DNA of 64,000 nucleotides from Trileptium ribeirensis (GCA_030248225.1 JASANE010003955.1:1-64000), one strand, 5' to 3'; shown: positions 38,301 through 47,179, counted from the stretch's first letter. Notes: generated by a model not told the origin, from the sequence alone. Program-made: numbers and translations.

Positions 38301-38996
38301 AGGCTAAGAATTCACCACCTTAGCGATGAAAAAACCACATAGTTATGCGGCGCTGATAAATTTAATCGCGTGTCCGTCCGGCCAATTTGTTCTAAATATC
38401 TCAGGAACGAATGAAGATGTCACCATGGTGTCTTTTGCATATTATAACCTACATAAAGTAATAAGATAGTTTGGTCTTTAATCATACGACCTAACCCAGA
38501 AGAGTAAATTAGTACCTCGGGAGTTTTGGGCAGTGAGGGGGGACACCACCAACATGTGGAAGATAACGTTAGCTGACTGAATCACTTTAGCAATGCGGCC
38601 CTGAGATTCGTAAAATTCCAGCAAAATTATTTTTTTATGATTGATAATTGAACACATATGCCGGCCTAATTTTGCTGATAAAACACCTGAGTTTACAAAT
38701 ATGTACAAAACCGCAACATATATACACTTATACTTTCTTGATATAATGGCATTGAAATGACGCACGGATACAATAAAACTTACATTTTCGCAATCAGTAT
38801 AATCACGCCGTCTTGGTTTCCAATTAGCTGGCGGAATAACTTTGGCAATGCCGCCCCTATGAGCGCCCTGAGATTCCATGTACGCAATGTAAGCAGAAAA
38901 GTTTTTGAATTCTTCAAATGTTGGCTTAAACACCATAATTTCAGAATTTGCGTTCGTGGAGGATTTATCACTGTGAGATATGTTATCATTGCTCAT
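16596..38996 (-). CDS. KDM4: KDM4-type histone lysine demethylase (JmjN-JmjC-PHD-ePHD-double Tudor), whole gene, 10 coding exons
   Basis: Coding exons in order: 38996-38784, 36566-36462, 33232-33047, 30957-30818, 29023-28763, 27468-26326, 24197-23967, 22102-21934, 19094-18897, 17300-16596. All phases agree and give about 1116 codons ending in TAA; human KDM4A has 1064. Known family role: an Fe(II)/2-oxoglutarate dioxygenase that removes methyl groups from histone H3 K9/K36 in the nucleus. Seen: JmjN (residues 20-62), JmjC (about 150-320) with iron ligands H195, E197 and H283, zinc ligands C241, H247, C313 and C315, an acidic linker (442-457), PHD from 581, extended PHD 684-815, double Tudor about 817-940, and a Ser/Asn-rich tail with a basic patch. 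Introns are 1-3 kb and full of transposons. The start was chosen as the first ATG ahead of JmjN; a 5' UTR exon may lie upstream. The least certain joins are the exon 8 donor and the exon 9 acceptor. Equivalent to the ancestor of vertebrate KDM4A/B/C (inference). Confidence 0.93.
18563..18728. mobile_element. Possible diverged copy of the CTTAGGCT MITE family, in KDM4 intron 9
   Basis: Ends ATCATGTCAA and TTGACATGAT are inverted, the inside carries GGCTAAGTTTAGGCTTAGCC, and the right end reads GGGGCGAAAGTTGACATG, similar to the terminal repeat of the copies near 46.4, 47.2 and 53.4 kb. Confidence 0.4.
18897..19094 (-). CDS. KDM4: KDM4 coding exon 9: first Tudor half
   Basis: 66 codons ending at VQ before the donor GTATGT. 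Contains [20 protein letters not shown] and [13 protein letters not shown], typical of the hybrid Tudor of KDM4 that reads methylated histone tails. The acceptor TTGAAG is weak but is the only AG between an in-frame stop and the conserved sequence that gives phase 0. Confidence 0.85.
19905..20955 (+). mobile_element. Non-coding LINE/SINE-like element with RTE-type tail, in KDM4 intron 8
   Basis: Repeated AATTAGCTAA text and a duplicated GAGCTTCA...AGCGACAT phrase (about 20010 and 20165) precede a tail reading AATCGGTCCAGTAGTTATTG, then ACGGACGGACGGACAAACGG and CGCTTCGCTTCGCTCC. That kind of tail ends many RTE elements and their SINEs. A Tc/mariner-like MITE is inserted inside. Confidence 0.4.
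20363..20658. mobile_element. Tc/mariner-like MITE, family 1, copy 1
   Basis: TA then CAGTTACAATCAGAATTA at the left; inverted GATTGTAACAG then TA at the right. The inside is rich in ATCGAAATTCGTTAAATTAA repeats. A second copy with cleaner ends lies at 60125-60430. Confidence 0.7.
21000..21900. repeat. Degenerate repeat block in KDM4 intron 8
   Basis: Phrases like GAGTTGCT(A/C/T)AA, AGGT(T/C)TGTAAGCA and TGAAGCAACT recur near 21030, 21470, 21640 and 21810. Units are diverged; the last copy ends just before KDM4 exon 8. Confidence 0.4.
21934..22102 (-). CDS. KDM4: KDM4 coding exon 8: extended PHD, second half
   Basis: 56 codons after a split Lys codon; acceptor TTTTTAG. Contains [20 protein letters not shown] and [12 protein letters not shown], as expected for the end of the extended PHD. 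The donor at CCA|GTAACG was chosen because it restores phase 0 for exon 9; a donor a few codons later is possible. Confidence 0.82.
22961..23775. repeat. 72-bp tandem array split by a nested insertion, in KDM4 intron 7
   Basis: Units of about 72 bp carry CGTAAAATACAAGGCCGAAG and GTCATTGTGTA. One to two units lie at 23010-23098, and three more at 23522-23775. The gap between is filled by a different element whose end reads CGAACGAACGAACGGACGGA and then CGCTTCGCTTCGCTCC. A 17-bp perfect hairpin starts the left part. Confidence 0.6.
23099..23521 (+). mobile_element. RTE-tail element inserted in the 72-bp array
   Basis: The end matches the tail of the element at 20820-20955 (AAATCGGT.CAGT.GTT, GGACGGAC, AAAACGCTTCGCTTCGCTCC). 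It interrupts the tandem array, which shows it came later. Confidence 0.45.
23967..24197 (-). CDS. KDM4: KDM4 coding exon 7: extended PHD, first half
   Basis: 76 codons between the acceptor TTATACAG and the donor GTAAGC, joining to exon 6 as [18 protein letters not shown]. Contains [22 protein letters not shown] and the PCIYCK end, the usual extended-PHD zinc knuckles. It is not marked by a clear open frame on this strand. Confidence 0.9.
25601..26340. repeat. Tandem triplication (251, 251, 238 bp) reaching over the KDM4 exon 6 splice donor
   Basis: Copies 25601-25851, 25852-26102 and 26103-26340 are almost identical; the third has a 13-bp gap. Each unit ends with the last 15 bases of exon 6 plus the donor and the first bases of the intron (reads CAACAG|GTATTTAATT on the minus strand). 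Part of each unit resembles the right end of the MITE at 58417-58656. Confidence 0.85.
26326..27468 (-). CDS. KDM4: KDM4 coding exon 6: end of JmjC, acidic linker, first PHD finger
   Basis: 380 full codons between the acceptor TTATAG and the donor GTATTT. It opens with [15 protein letters not shown], giving the last two JmjC zinc ligands, then [11 protein letters not shown] as in the family. A long low-complexity linker follows (KRRRR; a run of Asp/Glu). The PHD begins after a conserved Trp-rich stretch with HCCVCQYF, then [14 protein letters not shown] and WLCNR. The 18 exon bases at the donor are part of a tandem repeat that continues into the intron. Confidence 0.92.
28296..28645. mobile_element. 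hAT-type MITE with perfect 8-bp target duplication, in KDM4 intron 5
   Basis: Terminal inverted repeats CAAGGGCGTAGCC / GGCTACGCCCTTG; GTTTGAAC flanks both ends (28288-28295 and 28646-28653). 8-bp duplications and CA..GGCG ends are typical of hAT elements. 350 bp, no transposase; contains runs of G and C. Confidence 0.85.
28763..29023 (-). CDS. KDM4: KDM4 coding exon 5: JmjC core with third iron ligand
   Basis: 86 full codons with split codons at both ends (acceptor TTGCAG, donor GTACGT). Contains the zinc pair C...H in [26 protein letters not shown] with the iron ligand H283, and NCAESTNFA. The split Trp codon completes exon 4 exactly. Confidence 0.94.
29510..30790. repeat. 1.2-kb dispersed repeat, copy A, in KDM4 intron 4
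   Basis: Shares order and text with 34560-35790, same orientation: GGTGAAACGGAGYRAT, CATGAAATATGCAC, TATATAGAC, GGCAAAGGGTC, AAAACTTGTTTTTTGC and GAGACTAAAACAA. It has internal units of about 150-180 bp. No coding frame. Confidence 0.65.
30818..30957 (-). CDS. KDM4: KDM4 coding exon 4: catalytic exon with HxE iron motif
   Basis: 46 codons plus 2 nt, acceptor TTGATTTCAG and donor GTAAGA. It carries [12 protein letters not shown], the iron-binding WHTEDMDL (H195, E197), and [13 protein letters not shown], with the Asn and Lys that bind 2-oxoglutarate in the family. No substantial open frame marks it; it was found by reading the minus strand between exons 3 and 5. Confidence 0.92.
30958..33046. 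other. KDM4 intron 3, nothing further recognised
   Basis: Two kilobases of AT-rich sequence between catalytic exons 3 and 4. No exon, RNA or element ends were identified. Confidence 0.4.
33047..33232 (-). CDS. KDM4: KDM4 coding exon 3: start of JmjC core
   Basis: 62 codons, acceptor TTGTTTAG and donor GTATCT, phase 0 at both ends. Contains [17 protein letters not shown] (the Tyr equivalent to the 2-oxoglutarate-contacting Tyr132 of KDM4A) and [17 protein letters not shown]. Confidence 0.92.
33785..34115. repeat. GCGA/CGCG-rich repeat in KDM4 intron 2
   Basis: A near-duplicate phrase CATAGTACAAGCGATGACCGCGAAC / CATAATACAGAGATGACCGCGAAC-like (33783 and 33958) and many GCG and CGC words set this block apart from its AT-rich surroundings. 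Type unknown. Confidence 0.3.
34560..35790. repeat. 1.2-kb dispersed repeat, copy B, in KDM4 intron 2
   Basis: Second copy of the repeat at 29510-30790, same orientation, similar internal 150-180-bp units and the same AT-rich end. The two copies differ by many substitutions and by a small insertion around 35440-35560. Confidence 0.65.
36462..36566 (-). CDS. KDM4: KDM4 coding exon 2: JmjN to JmjC linker
   Basis: 35 codons between the acceptor TTTCAG and the donor GTATCA, phase 0 at both ends. The peptide contains [20 protein letters not shown], matching the conserved linker that follows JmjN in KDM4 proteins. A longer open frame over 36178-36612 is a shadow in another frame. Confidence 0.9.
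37890..38070. repeat. Short dispersed repeat, copy in KDM4 intron 1
   Basis: Matches 39240-39400 in the same orientation: TTTATATACATAT, ACTGCATTC, TTGCTGAAA, CGTTGGT.GGAG and AAAATTTCTC. The two copies flank coding exon 1. Confidence 0.5.
38562..38628 (-). pseudogene. Decayed partial copy of KDM4 exon 1 (JmjN) within intron 1
   Basis: Minus strand reads [16 protein letters not shown] against exon 1 [23 protein letters not shown] identity is high apart from a 14-base gap. It lies about 200 bases past the exon 1 donor and in the same frame, with no stop between. Confidence 0.75.
38784..38996 (-). CDS. KDM4: KDM4 coding exon 1: start codon and JmjN domain
   Basis: 71 codons from ATG at 38996 to GAAAAT followed by the donor GTAAGT. 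The JmjN signature is plain: VFKPTFEEF, then [12 protein letters not shown], then [12 protein letters not shown]. Upstream codons in the same frame (to 39011) have no ATG, so 38996 is the first ATG. The first 19 residues are Ser/Asn-rich and not conserved. JmjN packs against JmjC and is needed for a folded catalytic core. Confidence 0.92.
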
Positions 38997-39239
38997 TTTA
39001 ATACTATGCAACTAAACCTGAAACTAAGTGTGCGCAATATCACGAGTTGTTGACCAATATATATATCTATATAATATAATATTACACATACATATAAACA
39101 TTGGAAGCGCACACTAATTTTCTTGACATACTTTTATATATGCAGCTACTGATTCATTGAAGAAAATATTTGCACGAATAAAAGGATTAGTTATTTATGT
39201 ACAGATATAAAAACCGGACTTTTAAGACCGTAATTATTT

Positions 39240-39400
39240 TCATATCTAAATGTATGTCGTTTCATATACATATCTGCGTCAGTACAACTGCATTCTACGA
39301 CTTAAATGGACAAAAATACCAAATTCGCTGAAAATGCACGTTACGTTGGTCGGAGGTAAAAATTTCTCGGCGTGACACTCGGGGTGAGGTGTCCAACAGA
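39240..39400. repeat. Short dispersed repeat, copy upstream of KDM4
   Basis: Partner of 37890-38070. It ends just before the LINE reading frame begins. Confidence 0.5.
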
Positions 39401-39432
39401 GCTCCTCGACCGGACATGCTCCTAAATACCTA

Positions 39433-40741
39433 GGATGTTAGAAACTATAGACCGATCAGTTTGACTTGTAAGTGCTGTAAAATATTGGAACAAATTATAT
39501 GCGACCAGGTTATTGCCCACACGATTTCTAATGGTATGTTAAATGATTCTCAATTTGGTTTCTGTCGCGGGAAATCGTGCTGCACGCAGTTATTAGAATT
39601 CACCGATTACATTACGAGGGCAATAAACGATGGTGACGTAGTAGATTGTGTATATCTTGACTTCAAGAAAGCTTTTGATTCAGTTAGTCATATAAGATTA
39701 GTGCAAAAGCTGTCATCTTTTGGTTTAGCAGTTAAAACAATTGAATGGTTTCGAAGTTCTTTGCAAGGAAGATCACAACGAGTAGTGTACAGAGGCTTTC
39801 ATTCCCGCCATATGGAAATTTCCAGTGGTGTTCCACAGGGATCGGTAGCCGGACCTTGTTTATTTTTGCTCTATATCTACGACATCGACGAAACGCTTTC
39901 TGACAATGTGAAAATGCTTAAATTTGCGGATGACTTGAAGGTTTTTGTAAAATTTGATCCTCTTTCAGCAAATAGTTCAGGTGCTTCTAATCTCCAGCGT
40001 ACATTAGATAACGTTTACAACTGGTCAATAGACAATGCCATATTTTTCAATGCTGAAAAATTCTTAACTGTGAACTTTGGAACGAACAATGTTGGCAAGG
40101 AATACACTCTCAATCGTCAAGGTCTTCAAGGAGTTGAAACAGCTCGCGACTTAGGTGTTTTAATGTCACATAATTCGAAGTGGGAAGCACAATGTAAAAA
40201 GGCGGTGGCAGCGGCAAACAAAGCGTATGGGATCATTAAGAGACATATTAAGCACTTAACTAAAGCTTCACCACTTTTCTTGCATCGGGCATTGATTCCA
40301 CCTCATCTTGAGTTCGCCTCTCCGGTCTGGTGTCCTTACTTTCGAAAAGACATTGTTCTATTAGAAGACGTACAAAGGCGCGTCAAAAAATTGTTTTCCA
40401 GTATACGCCACCTCAGCTATGAGGATCGTCTACGATATTTACAACTACAGACATTGAAAACGCGACGTATACGTGCGGATTTAATTCTCATGTATCAAAT
40501 AATGACTAGTAAAGTCAACCTTCCATATCATAAGTTTTTCGTTGATGGTAATGCTAACACTCGTGGTCATATCTACAAGATAAAGCCACCGGATATTGTG
40601 CGATCCAAAAAACGATTGCAATTCTTTAGTCACCGAGTGGTCAACACTTGGAATAACCTCCCGTCCCACGTTGTTGAAGCACCGACATTAGCATCGTTCA
40701 AACGCTTGCTTCACGTTTCCGGCGCATTGCCGGAATTATAA
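39433..40741 (+). pseudogene. CR1/Jockey-type LINE reverse transcriptase, 5'-truncated but open to its stop
   Basis: An uninterrupted frame from about 39434 to TAA at 40741. Motifs: RNYRPISLTCKC, QFGFCRGKSCCTQLLEF, VDCVYLDFKKAFDSV, SSGVPQGSVAGPCLF, FADDLKVFV, NVGKEYTLN, LEFASPVWCPYF, SYEDRLRYLQLQTLKTRRIR and the C-terminal SFKRLLHVSGALPEL. The N-terminal part with the endonuclease is missing. Same general family as the LINE at 8885-10735 but clearly diverged. The lack of stops suggests a fairly recent insertion. It points away from KDM4 and could affect its promoter region (inference). Confidence 0.85.
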
Positions 40742-42250
40742 CTGTGTTCTGCCGCGGTATCTCTCATTTTAGGCCCTATCAAATGGGTCCCATGGGCCCC
40801 AATCGTTATGCCAATATGTATTTATTATCGATGAACAATACAAATGTGGCGCGCAGGTGAATAAACAGGTGAATAAAGCGGAAGTCCGGGAAAATTTAAG
40901 CAATTGTGGCCCACATGGTAAAGTTTGCGGTGTTTAACCAAAATAATGAAAAATCAACATATTTAATGCCACCAAGGAAATATTGACAAATTTTTAACCA
41001 CACGCAAAGCATCTGGAGGAACCGTGGGGCATGAACTGGAGGAAGCCAAGTTTTTCCTGGCGCATGAACTGTAGGAAGCCAAATTTTTCCTGGGGCATGA
41101 AAAGGGGAACCCGTGGGGCGGTCGACATACCTGAAAGTGAAAAATACAGAGCTTCCGCCGTCCCCACATTAGGAGAAGCCAGATATCATGGTTTTTCTAT
41201 CTAAAATATTAAAAAACAAGATTATCAATTGAACCTTGTATGATGTTTCCGAATTTTATTCAGTGGCCAAAATAACAAAACAAGCGCTCGATGAACCCAT
41301 TTAGATAGTGTGCGCTGTGGAATAGTTTCGCCAAGCAAAATTGTAAAATGAAGCGGGCACATTAACTGTAAATAAAATTTCATTTGTTAACGCCGATAAT
41401 AAGACATATTTAAGAAGAGGTTCGCCAACCCCGACTCCAACAACTTTAAACTACGAACAAAAAGGTTTCTACACTTTCCATTTTGTACAATATATATATG
41501 ACTATGGCTCAAAAAGCATATTCACGTTGCTACTAAAATAAATTAAAAGAAAAGTACCATAGAAAAATTTATGAACTTACAGAAACAACTACAAATACAT
41601 AAGATATGTGAGTTCAGTTGAGAATATGAAATAAAAATTTGTATATTGTTCCTTAAACTGTCAAATGACCTTTTTGACAATAAATCGTACGTTCTTGGGA
41701 TAGGGCTGTATACAACTGGGTATATACAAACCACAACAGGAATGACTTTTGCCACTTCAGCTGCAAACTAAGATCCACCATCATTAGTAAGCATATTACC
41801 CTATAATTTGAGCATAACTTCCGCGCAGTACTTTTGGTTTGCAAGTGACCTATTAGGTAGATTTGTGTTCATCAATATTACTGACCTATAAATTTGTAAA
41901 ACCATCACAATCTCGAAAACAAATTTTGCCCAAGAAAATCATCTCAACGTCAAAACTAAGTTTGAAACCCGAATGAAAATGCAGTTCTATACGTTCTTGC
42001 TATTGTTTCCCGAACTTACAAGGTTTACCACCATCGCTGAATTCCACGGTTTTTTGCAACATAATTAAAGCGCAACAAAACAACATCATTTCTGGCGCTC
42101 ATCGAAATATACACGGTTATTTTCAGACACATCATGTGCTTTTAAAAACAGATTAAAGGTCTTTCTGCGACAACCTGCTCCCAATGAACTTCTACCCACT
42201 TTTAACCACTAACCGACAAGGATCTAACTTCTAACTTTTTCAAGGCTATA
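40742..42250. other. Non-coding stretch
   Basis: LINE 3' tail up to about 40860, then AT-rich unique sequence. A local duplication GAAGCCAA(G/A)TTTTTCCTGG lies at 41042 and 41077. No gene recognised. Confidence 0.4.
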
Positions 42251-43613
42251 GACGAATTCTCAACACCGACGCGAGAAGAAGTGCTCAAGGCGACCAGAGA
42301 TTTTAACAGCGGCAAAGCACCTGGCGGGGGCGGAATGCTGCCGAAATGTTACGAGATTTCAAGCGACCTCAACAGCATTAGGCATCACACCAATCTGTAA
42401 CATCCGTACCAAACCGATTTTTCTAGAGAGCTATATAACAGCAACTGTCATTTCCTTCCATTATATACTGAGTACTAGGTACTTGCTGTAGAGTCTGCGT
42501 GAATACGGCAGACCAGTCGCTATCGCCTTCGTGGACCCCAAACCCGCAGTCGAACCGGTCTACCGAAAGTTCTCAAACAAGATTATGGAGGCGACTGTGT
42601 ATCCAAGAAGATTGTCTTTATTTCTAAGGCACTTTCGGAACAATCGTGCTGCTACGTCAACTTAAGCGACACACCATTATCCGTTCGAAGTTAATTCAGA
42701 GTGAGACAAGACTCAATTTTGTCGTCATCCTCTTCAACTTCGCAAGTAGATGGGTGTTGAAAACAGCTTTCACGGACGGCGATAGTTTTGTGTTCAACGC
42801 TAGAGGCGTTACATTCACCAACGCTTCCTATGTAGACGACAATGATATTTCTTCCGCGCATTAACGAGCTGTAGGCGATGCTCAATCAAGTCACCGCTGC
42901 GGCAAAACTCATAATCGGTAACCAGCTCACAAAAAACTAAAATCATGATAGAACTACATTATTCAACGGTATAATAGTAGAGCAGGTAGATCAGTTCTCT
43001 ACTTGCGAGGCGTCTTCACGGCGTGAGCGGCCTCCGATGTGGAGATAACGACCCGGATCAGCCGCAACAGGTGAGCCTTTGCAGGATCACTGCAGGTGTG
43101 GCAGTCACTAGACGTGTCCTGTTTAACCAACATCAGCATATACAACGTTGTCATTCGACCGCTCTTATTTTTTTCTGAAAGTCGTGGGCAATAAAATTAC
43201 TTAACCTGCATCAGATCGAAACCTTTGAAAACTTGTACCGTCGGGGGTTCAGGATGTCACCAAGTATATACCAAGGTTGAAAAACTGTATAGCCATAGAA
43301 CCGGTCATAAATTTAAATTGCCGGAACTGCTGAAAATTGATCGATTGCGGCTCCTCGAGCACATCCTTCGAACGCCAGACAGCAGGATCGTAAAGAAACT
43401 GGCAAAAGCAACACCGCCGACTAACTGGATCAAGTCAGCCGGAAGAGCACGCGTAACATGCTGAAGGCAAGCTATCAGGCTGTCAGCAGTATTTTCGTTA
43501 TTCTACGTTTGTGGAAACAATCTCCCAAGGCACAGATCGAACAAATTACGGCAAGCAGGGAGGAGTGGAGACGTGTGCTCAACATGAAGTCATGCTGCAA
43601 CAGGAGCATGTAA
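42251..43613 (+). pseudogene. RTE-type LINE reverse transcriptase, heavily decayed
   Basis: In shifting frames: PTREEVLKATRDFNSGKAPG, REYGRPVAIAFVDPKPAVE, LPRINEL, KLIIGNQLTKN, VEQVDQF, then RLRLLEHILRTPDSRIVKKL and a C-terminal REEWRRV. The order follows the RTE/BovB reverse transcriptase and its C-terminus. Many stops and shifts; the catalytic A motif is altered (FVDPK for FVDFK). Confidence 0.65.
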
Positions 43614-45135
43614 TCAGGTAACCACATAAATATAAATATGTCATTCGTTAACTCAACCTGTAGCCCTCCGTACAGCAGTTCAGCGTGCTTTTCAGTGCAT
43701 CACAAGGGCAAGTTTGTCATTATACAACTTTACCGTAATTTGAAATATTTCCTGATGCATTAATACCATGCGCCTTATGCTATAATTTATATTAAACTCA
43801 ACTCGAAACTAAACTGAAAATTAAATAAGATATTAAAACTGGGCTAAAATCACGACACCTTGGAAAACAAACAACAAAATTTAACGCAGGAAAATAATTA
43901 TGTAAACTAACATACACAAATACAATACCAACACAAAACAAATCAGAATAAGATACAATTACACATACAAAGGCTGTGGGCAATGTATAGTATGAAAATG
44001 TCTAATTATGTTGTAAAAACTAATGTTATGTGTGTAACTGTTAGTCTCTTGTGTATAATGTATATATGTGCATTAATTTATACATTTGTATATATAATTT
44101 ATTTATACCGTTTATATATTAAAATTCAAATTACCAACGCCACGGGTTATATATTTACTTATAGATCCTAGCTACGTAATTAAATGAGTACGTGTTAAAG
44201 GAAATAGCAGCGGTTTTTATTGACATTCCTTTGGCTTATACTTTGTTTATGCATTGCAGTATAAACCGCGTACTGAACACCTTAGGCTGCACACCAAATC
44301 ATTCACATTTCCCAATATTGTTGAAAATATGGAATATATTATGGCTTTGGGATATTTCATTCAGTTCGACTCAAGATTTTACTGTACGAGGGAGATGGCG
44401 GTGCGGCACGGCAGCGAGGTGGGGTAGAACTTTCGGAGATGGACCAGGTCCTCAGAGGCAGCGGCTGGCCTGAGGCTTCTGGTGGTAGGCCCTTGAACCC
44501 CTGCTACGGCATGCGTGATTAAAGTGCAACTTTAAGTGATTATGTGAAACGAATTCATGCGAACCTTTCCGTTGCCAGGCACCTGTACAGTACCGTGCTT
44601 TGCGCCCCCCATACCCCCCAATTGGGGGGTCCACCAGTATTTAGGGGGCCCACCAGCCACAGGCACTGTTGCTGAAACGTAACGACCGAAGCGAGTGGAG
44701 TTTCCACATATAGTGTTAGGGACAAAAAAACAGAAATTTATTTTTTGTCTCTCTGCCACTCATAAAGTCATGACCGCGTTGAACACATATGTAACTTTTT
44801 ATTCGGACGATAATGATCTAAGCTCGACGCTTTACATATTCGGGCCAAGATCATCTATGCACACATGCTACAGAAGTCGAAAACTGGGTGCAAGTGGCAC
44901 TTTTGACAATTTTGGCTCACCAGGCTGATTGCTTCCCTGAGTTAAATCTCGATACAGAATCTTGATATTAAAATCGAGAACACCTTTCGAAAAAACCGTT
45001 TGCTTTCGAGCACGCAAGAGTACGGACCTCCGTTTCCCTTCGGTTGCGAGTACAAGTATTATACTGTTAAGTGTTATTTTTTACTTAAACAGGGTGCGCA
45101 AACTTTTTAACTAATTAATAAATGAGAAATTCACA
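43614..45135. other. Non-coding stretch with possible hAT end sequences
   Basis: An AT-rich run to 44170; a GC-rich patch at 44390-44530; and a block at 44595-44668 that reads CAGTGCCTGTGGCTGGTGGG on the minus strand, like an hAT terminal repeat. No gene. Confidence 0.3.
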
Positions 45136-45786
45136 ATGAAAAAGCTGTATAAAAGTTGTGCAAGTAAACGTAAGGAAGCAAAGGCTGCAAATCAAGCAGC
45201 TCAAAAAATTCCTAAATTGACGGCGTTTTTCGAAAGGTGTAGCGATCAACCGGACCCCGATGGGGAGCGTGAAAGCGATGAAATTGAACATGTGAGCGAC
45301 CAAGATGTTTCTCAAGAACTAAGCGAAACGGAAACAAAACTCCAAGACCAAGAGGAAAACGCTGCGCGTGCGCCAATAGCTAGCGAAGAAGAGCCTGCAG
45401 AGCTTCAAGAAAACGCGGAAGATATAGAACCAGGTAGGCTATTCAAAACTTAAAATTTAAAAATATTTGCTCCTATTGCTTATTAATGATAAAATAAACA
45501 TTAGTTTATTTTGTTACAGCTATTCGCTAAAAAGTTGTACACAAGTGAAAAGTTACGTTACAAAATTACGTGAATATAACTTACGGAGAAACAAGAAGGT
45601 CATAATGCCTATTATGAACCTTGTTATCTTTAATGCTGCAGATAATATCCTTGGTAGAATATGACCGATGATAGATTGACAGCGCTGGCTGTAATATCGA
45701 TAGAATCAGAAGTAGCTCGCAACCTGAAATTTGAAGAGATCGTTCGGTGTTTTAAAGAACAAAAGCTTCGAAAGAAACCACTTTAA
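45136..45786 (+). pseudogene. hAT transposase remnant (ZMYM/TTF-type family) with internal deletion
   Basis: N-terminal piece 45136-45453: MKKLYKSCASKRKEAKAANQ then KIPKLTAFF, the usual start of these transposases, followed by an acidic linker and a possible donor GTAGGC. C-terminal piece 45661-45786: RLTALAVISIESEVARNLKF ... CFKEQKLRKKPL and stop, the end of the hAT dimerisation domain. The RNase H-like catalytic core between them is missing. Confidence 0.65.
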
Positions 45787-46074
45787 ATATGTAATTTGAT
45801 GTTAGAGCGTGGTTATATGGTTCCTGCTCAAAACATCCACTCGCTGTAGCTGTATACACATTCTTTTAATGTCAATAAGTAATGAATATGTTCTCTAAAT
45901 GTACTCTCGCAACCCGTTCGGAACACAGTTCAGGTTGGTTGGTTTGCCGCGCCCCCATGGATACACCAGTGCAGAAAAACATGTAGGCTATGAGCAAGGT
46001 ATTTTATCGCAATAATGCTCCAACTAGTCTTACAGAAGTTTTTCTCCGTCAGGATAAATATCAGAATCTCAGGG

Positions 46075-46120
46075 GCCCACAAGGTTATGTCTTGGGGGGG
46101 GGGCCCACCACAACCTAGGG
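46075..46120 (-). mobile_element. hAT terminal repeat-like fragment
   Basis: Minus strand starts CAGGCCCGTCCCTAGG and then runs into a row of C. Similar ends mark many hAT elements. No partner end was fixed with confidence. Confidence 0.3.
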
Positions 46121-46392
46121 ACGGGCCTGCACCTGTATATTTGGGATCGAAATTTTTGAAAACCGGGAATTTCGGAAACTGGGGGTTCGAGAAAATGGGA
46201 ATCCGCAAAATTTGAGAATCAATTGTTACCATTTAATAGTGTGTGAAAACTTTGTCTACGGTGCCAAAAGTAAGCCACTGGTACAAGGGACAAGCATTTG
46301 CTATAAAATCTCCATTGAACCGACCGATTCTATATTTTAACCCTTTATTGTAAGTACAATCTCGAGCCTGGGTCGTTTCCCTTCGAACCTAG

Positions 46393-46605
46393 GGCCCGTG
46401 TCACCTTTAGGGGACGAACGTTATAACGTTAGAAAAAGAACAGCTTAGAGCGGGGGGTTCGGAGGACGGCAGCCCCCCGACTTAGGTTTAGGCTTAGTAC
46501 ATGGATCAGATAGGGACCATAGCTTAGGCTAAGACTAAGGCGGCTTAGTATATCGAGAACGGCATGGCATGCATTTCACTTCCGCCCCTAAAGGTTACCT
46601 TGGCC
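46393..46605. mobile_element. MITE of the CTTAGGCT family, copy 1
   Basis: Inverted ends GGCCCGTGTCACCTTTAGGG / CCCCTAAAGGTTACCTTGGCC. Shared inside: TTATAACG(T/G)TAGAAAAA, GGCAGCCCCCCGACTTAGG, AGCTTAGGCTAAGACTAAGG. Confidence 0.75.
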
Positions 46606-47179
46606 AAACCTAGTACGCTGGCAATTGCGTTATTTAGAAACTGTTGCTCGCTTCCTTTAACGCACCTTGCAAAGCGAGCGAACAAAGCAAGTGAAAATAT
46701 AATAGTATTAAACGCAACATTTCTCCCTTTATAGGTTTTATTTCACATTTACTTAAATCTAAGACTTTCTTGTTTACCAAATGTCTCATTTCTTAAATTT
46801 TCTTGTTTTCGGCGTTTTAAGATTTCTCATATCCCAAGTTATTAGTCTTGGTAGTTTTCGGCGTTTTAAGATATCTAATTTCCTGTATTATGAGTCTTCA
46901 GTTGGTTTACGAAAACTGGGAACCAGAGAAATGCAGAAGCATACAACGTAGGAAACATTTGAAATGGGAATCTCGGGAAGTGAAAAGCTATTGACAACCA
47001 CGAAGTTCGGAAAATATAAAACGGTTTGTTTACATGTTACGAATCAAAATCTAGCCTCGTAAGATTGAGGTACTACATATCACATTTCTTGGCACTGTTT
47101 TATAGTTAAAATCAGATTATATAGAGCACATGCTGATTTCATACTGACAGTCAAAGTTTCTAACTGCATTCAAGCCTCG

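Noticed and set aside
44390..44530. GC-rich patch with Arg/Gly-rich frame
   Set aside because: No motif and no splice context; could be a transposon fragment, but nothing supports a call.
46470..46560. TTAGGC/TTAGGT words like telomere repeats
   Set aside because: Only a few irregular copies inside a MITE with its own inverted ends; not a tandem telomere tract.
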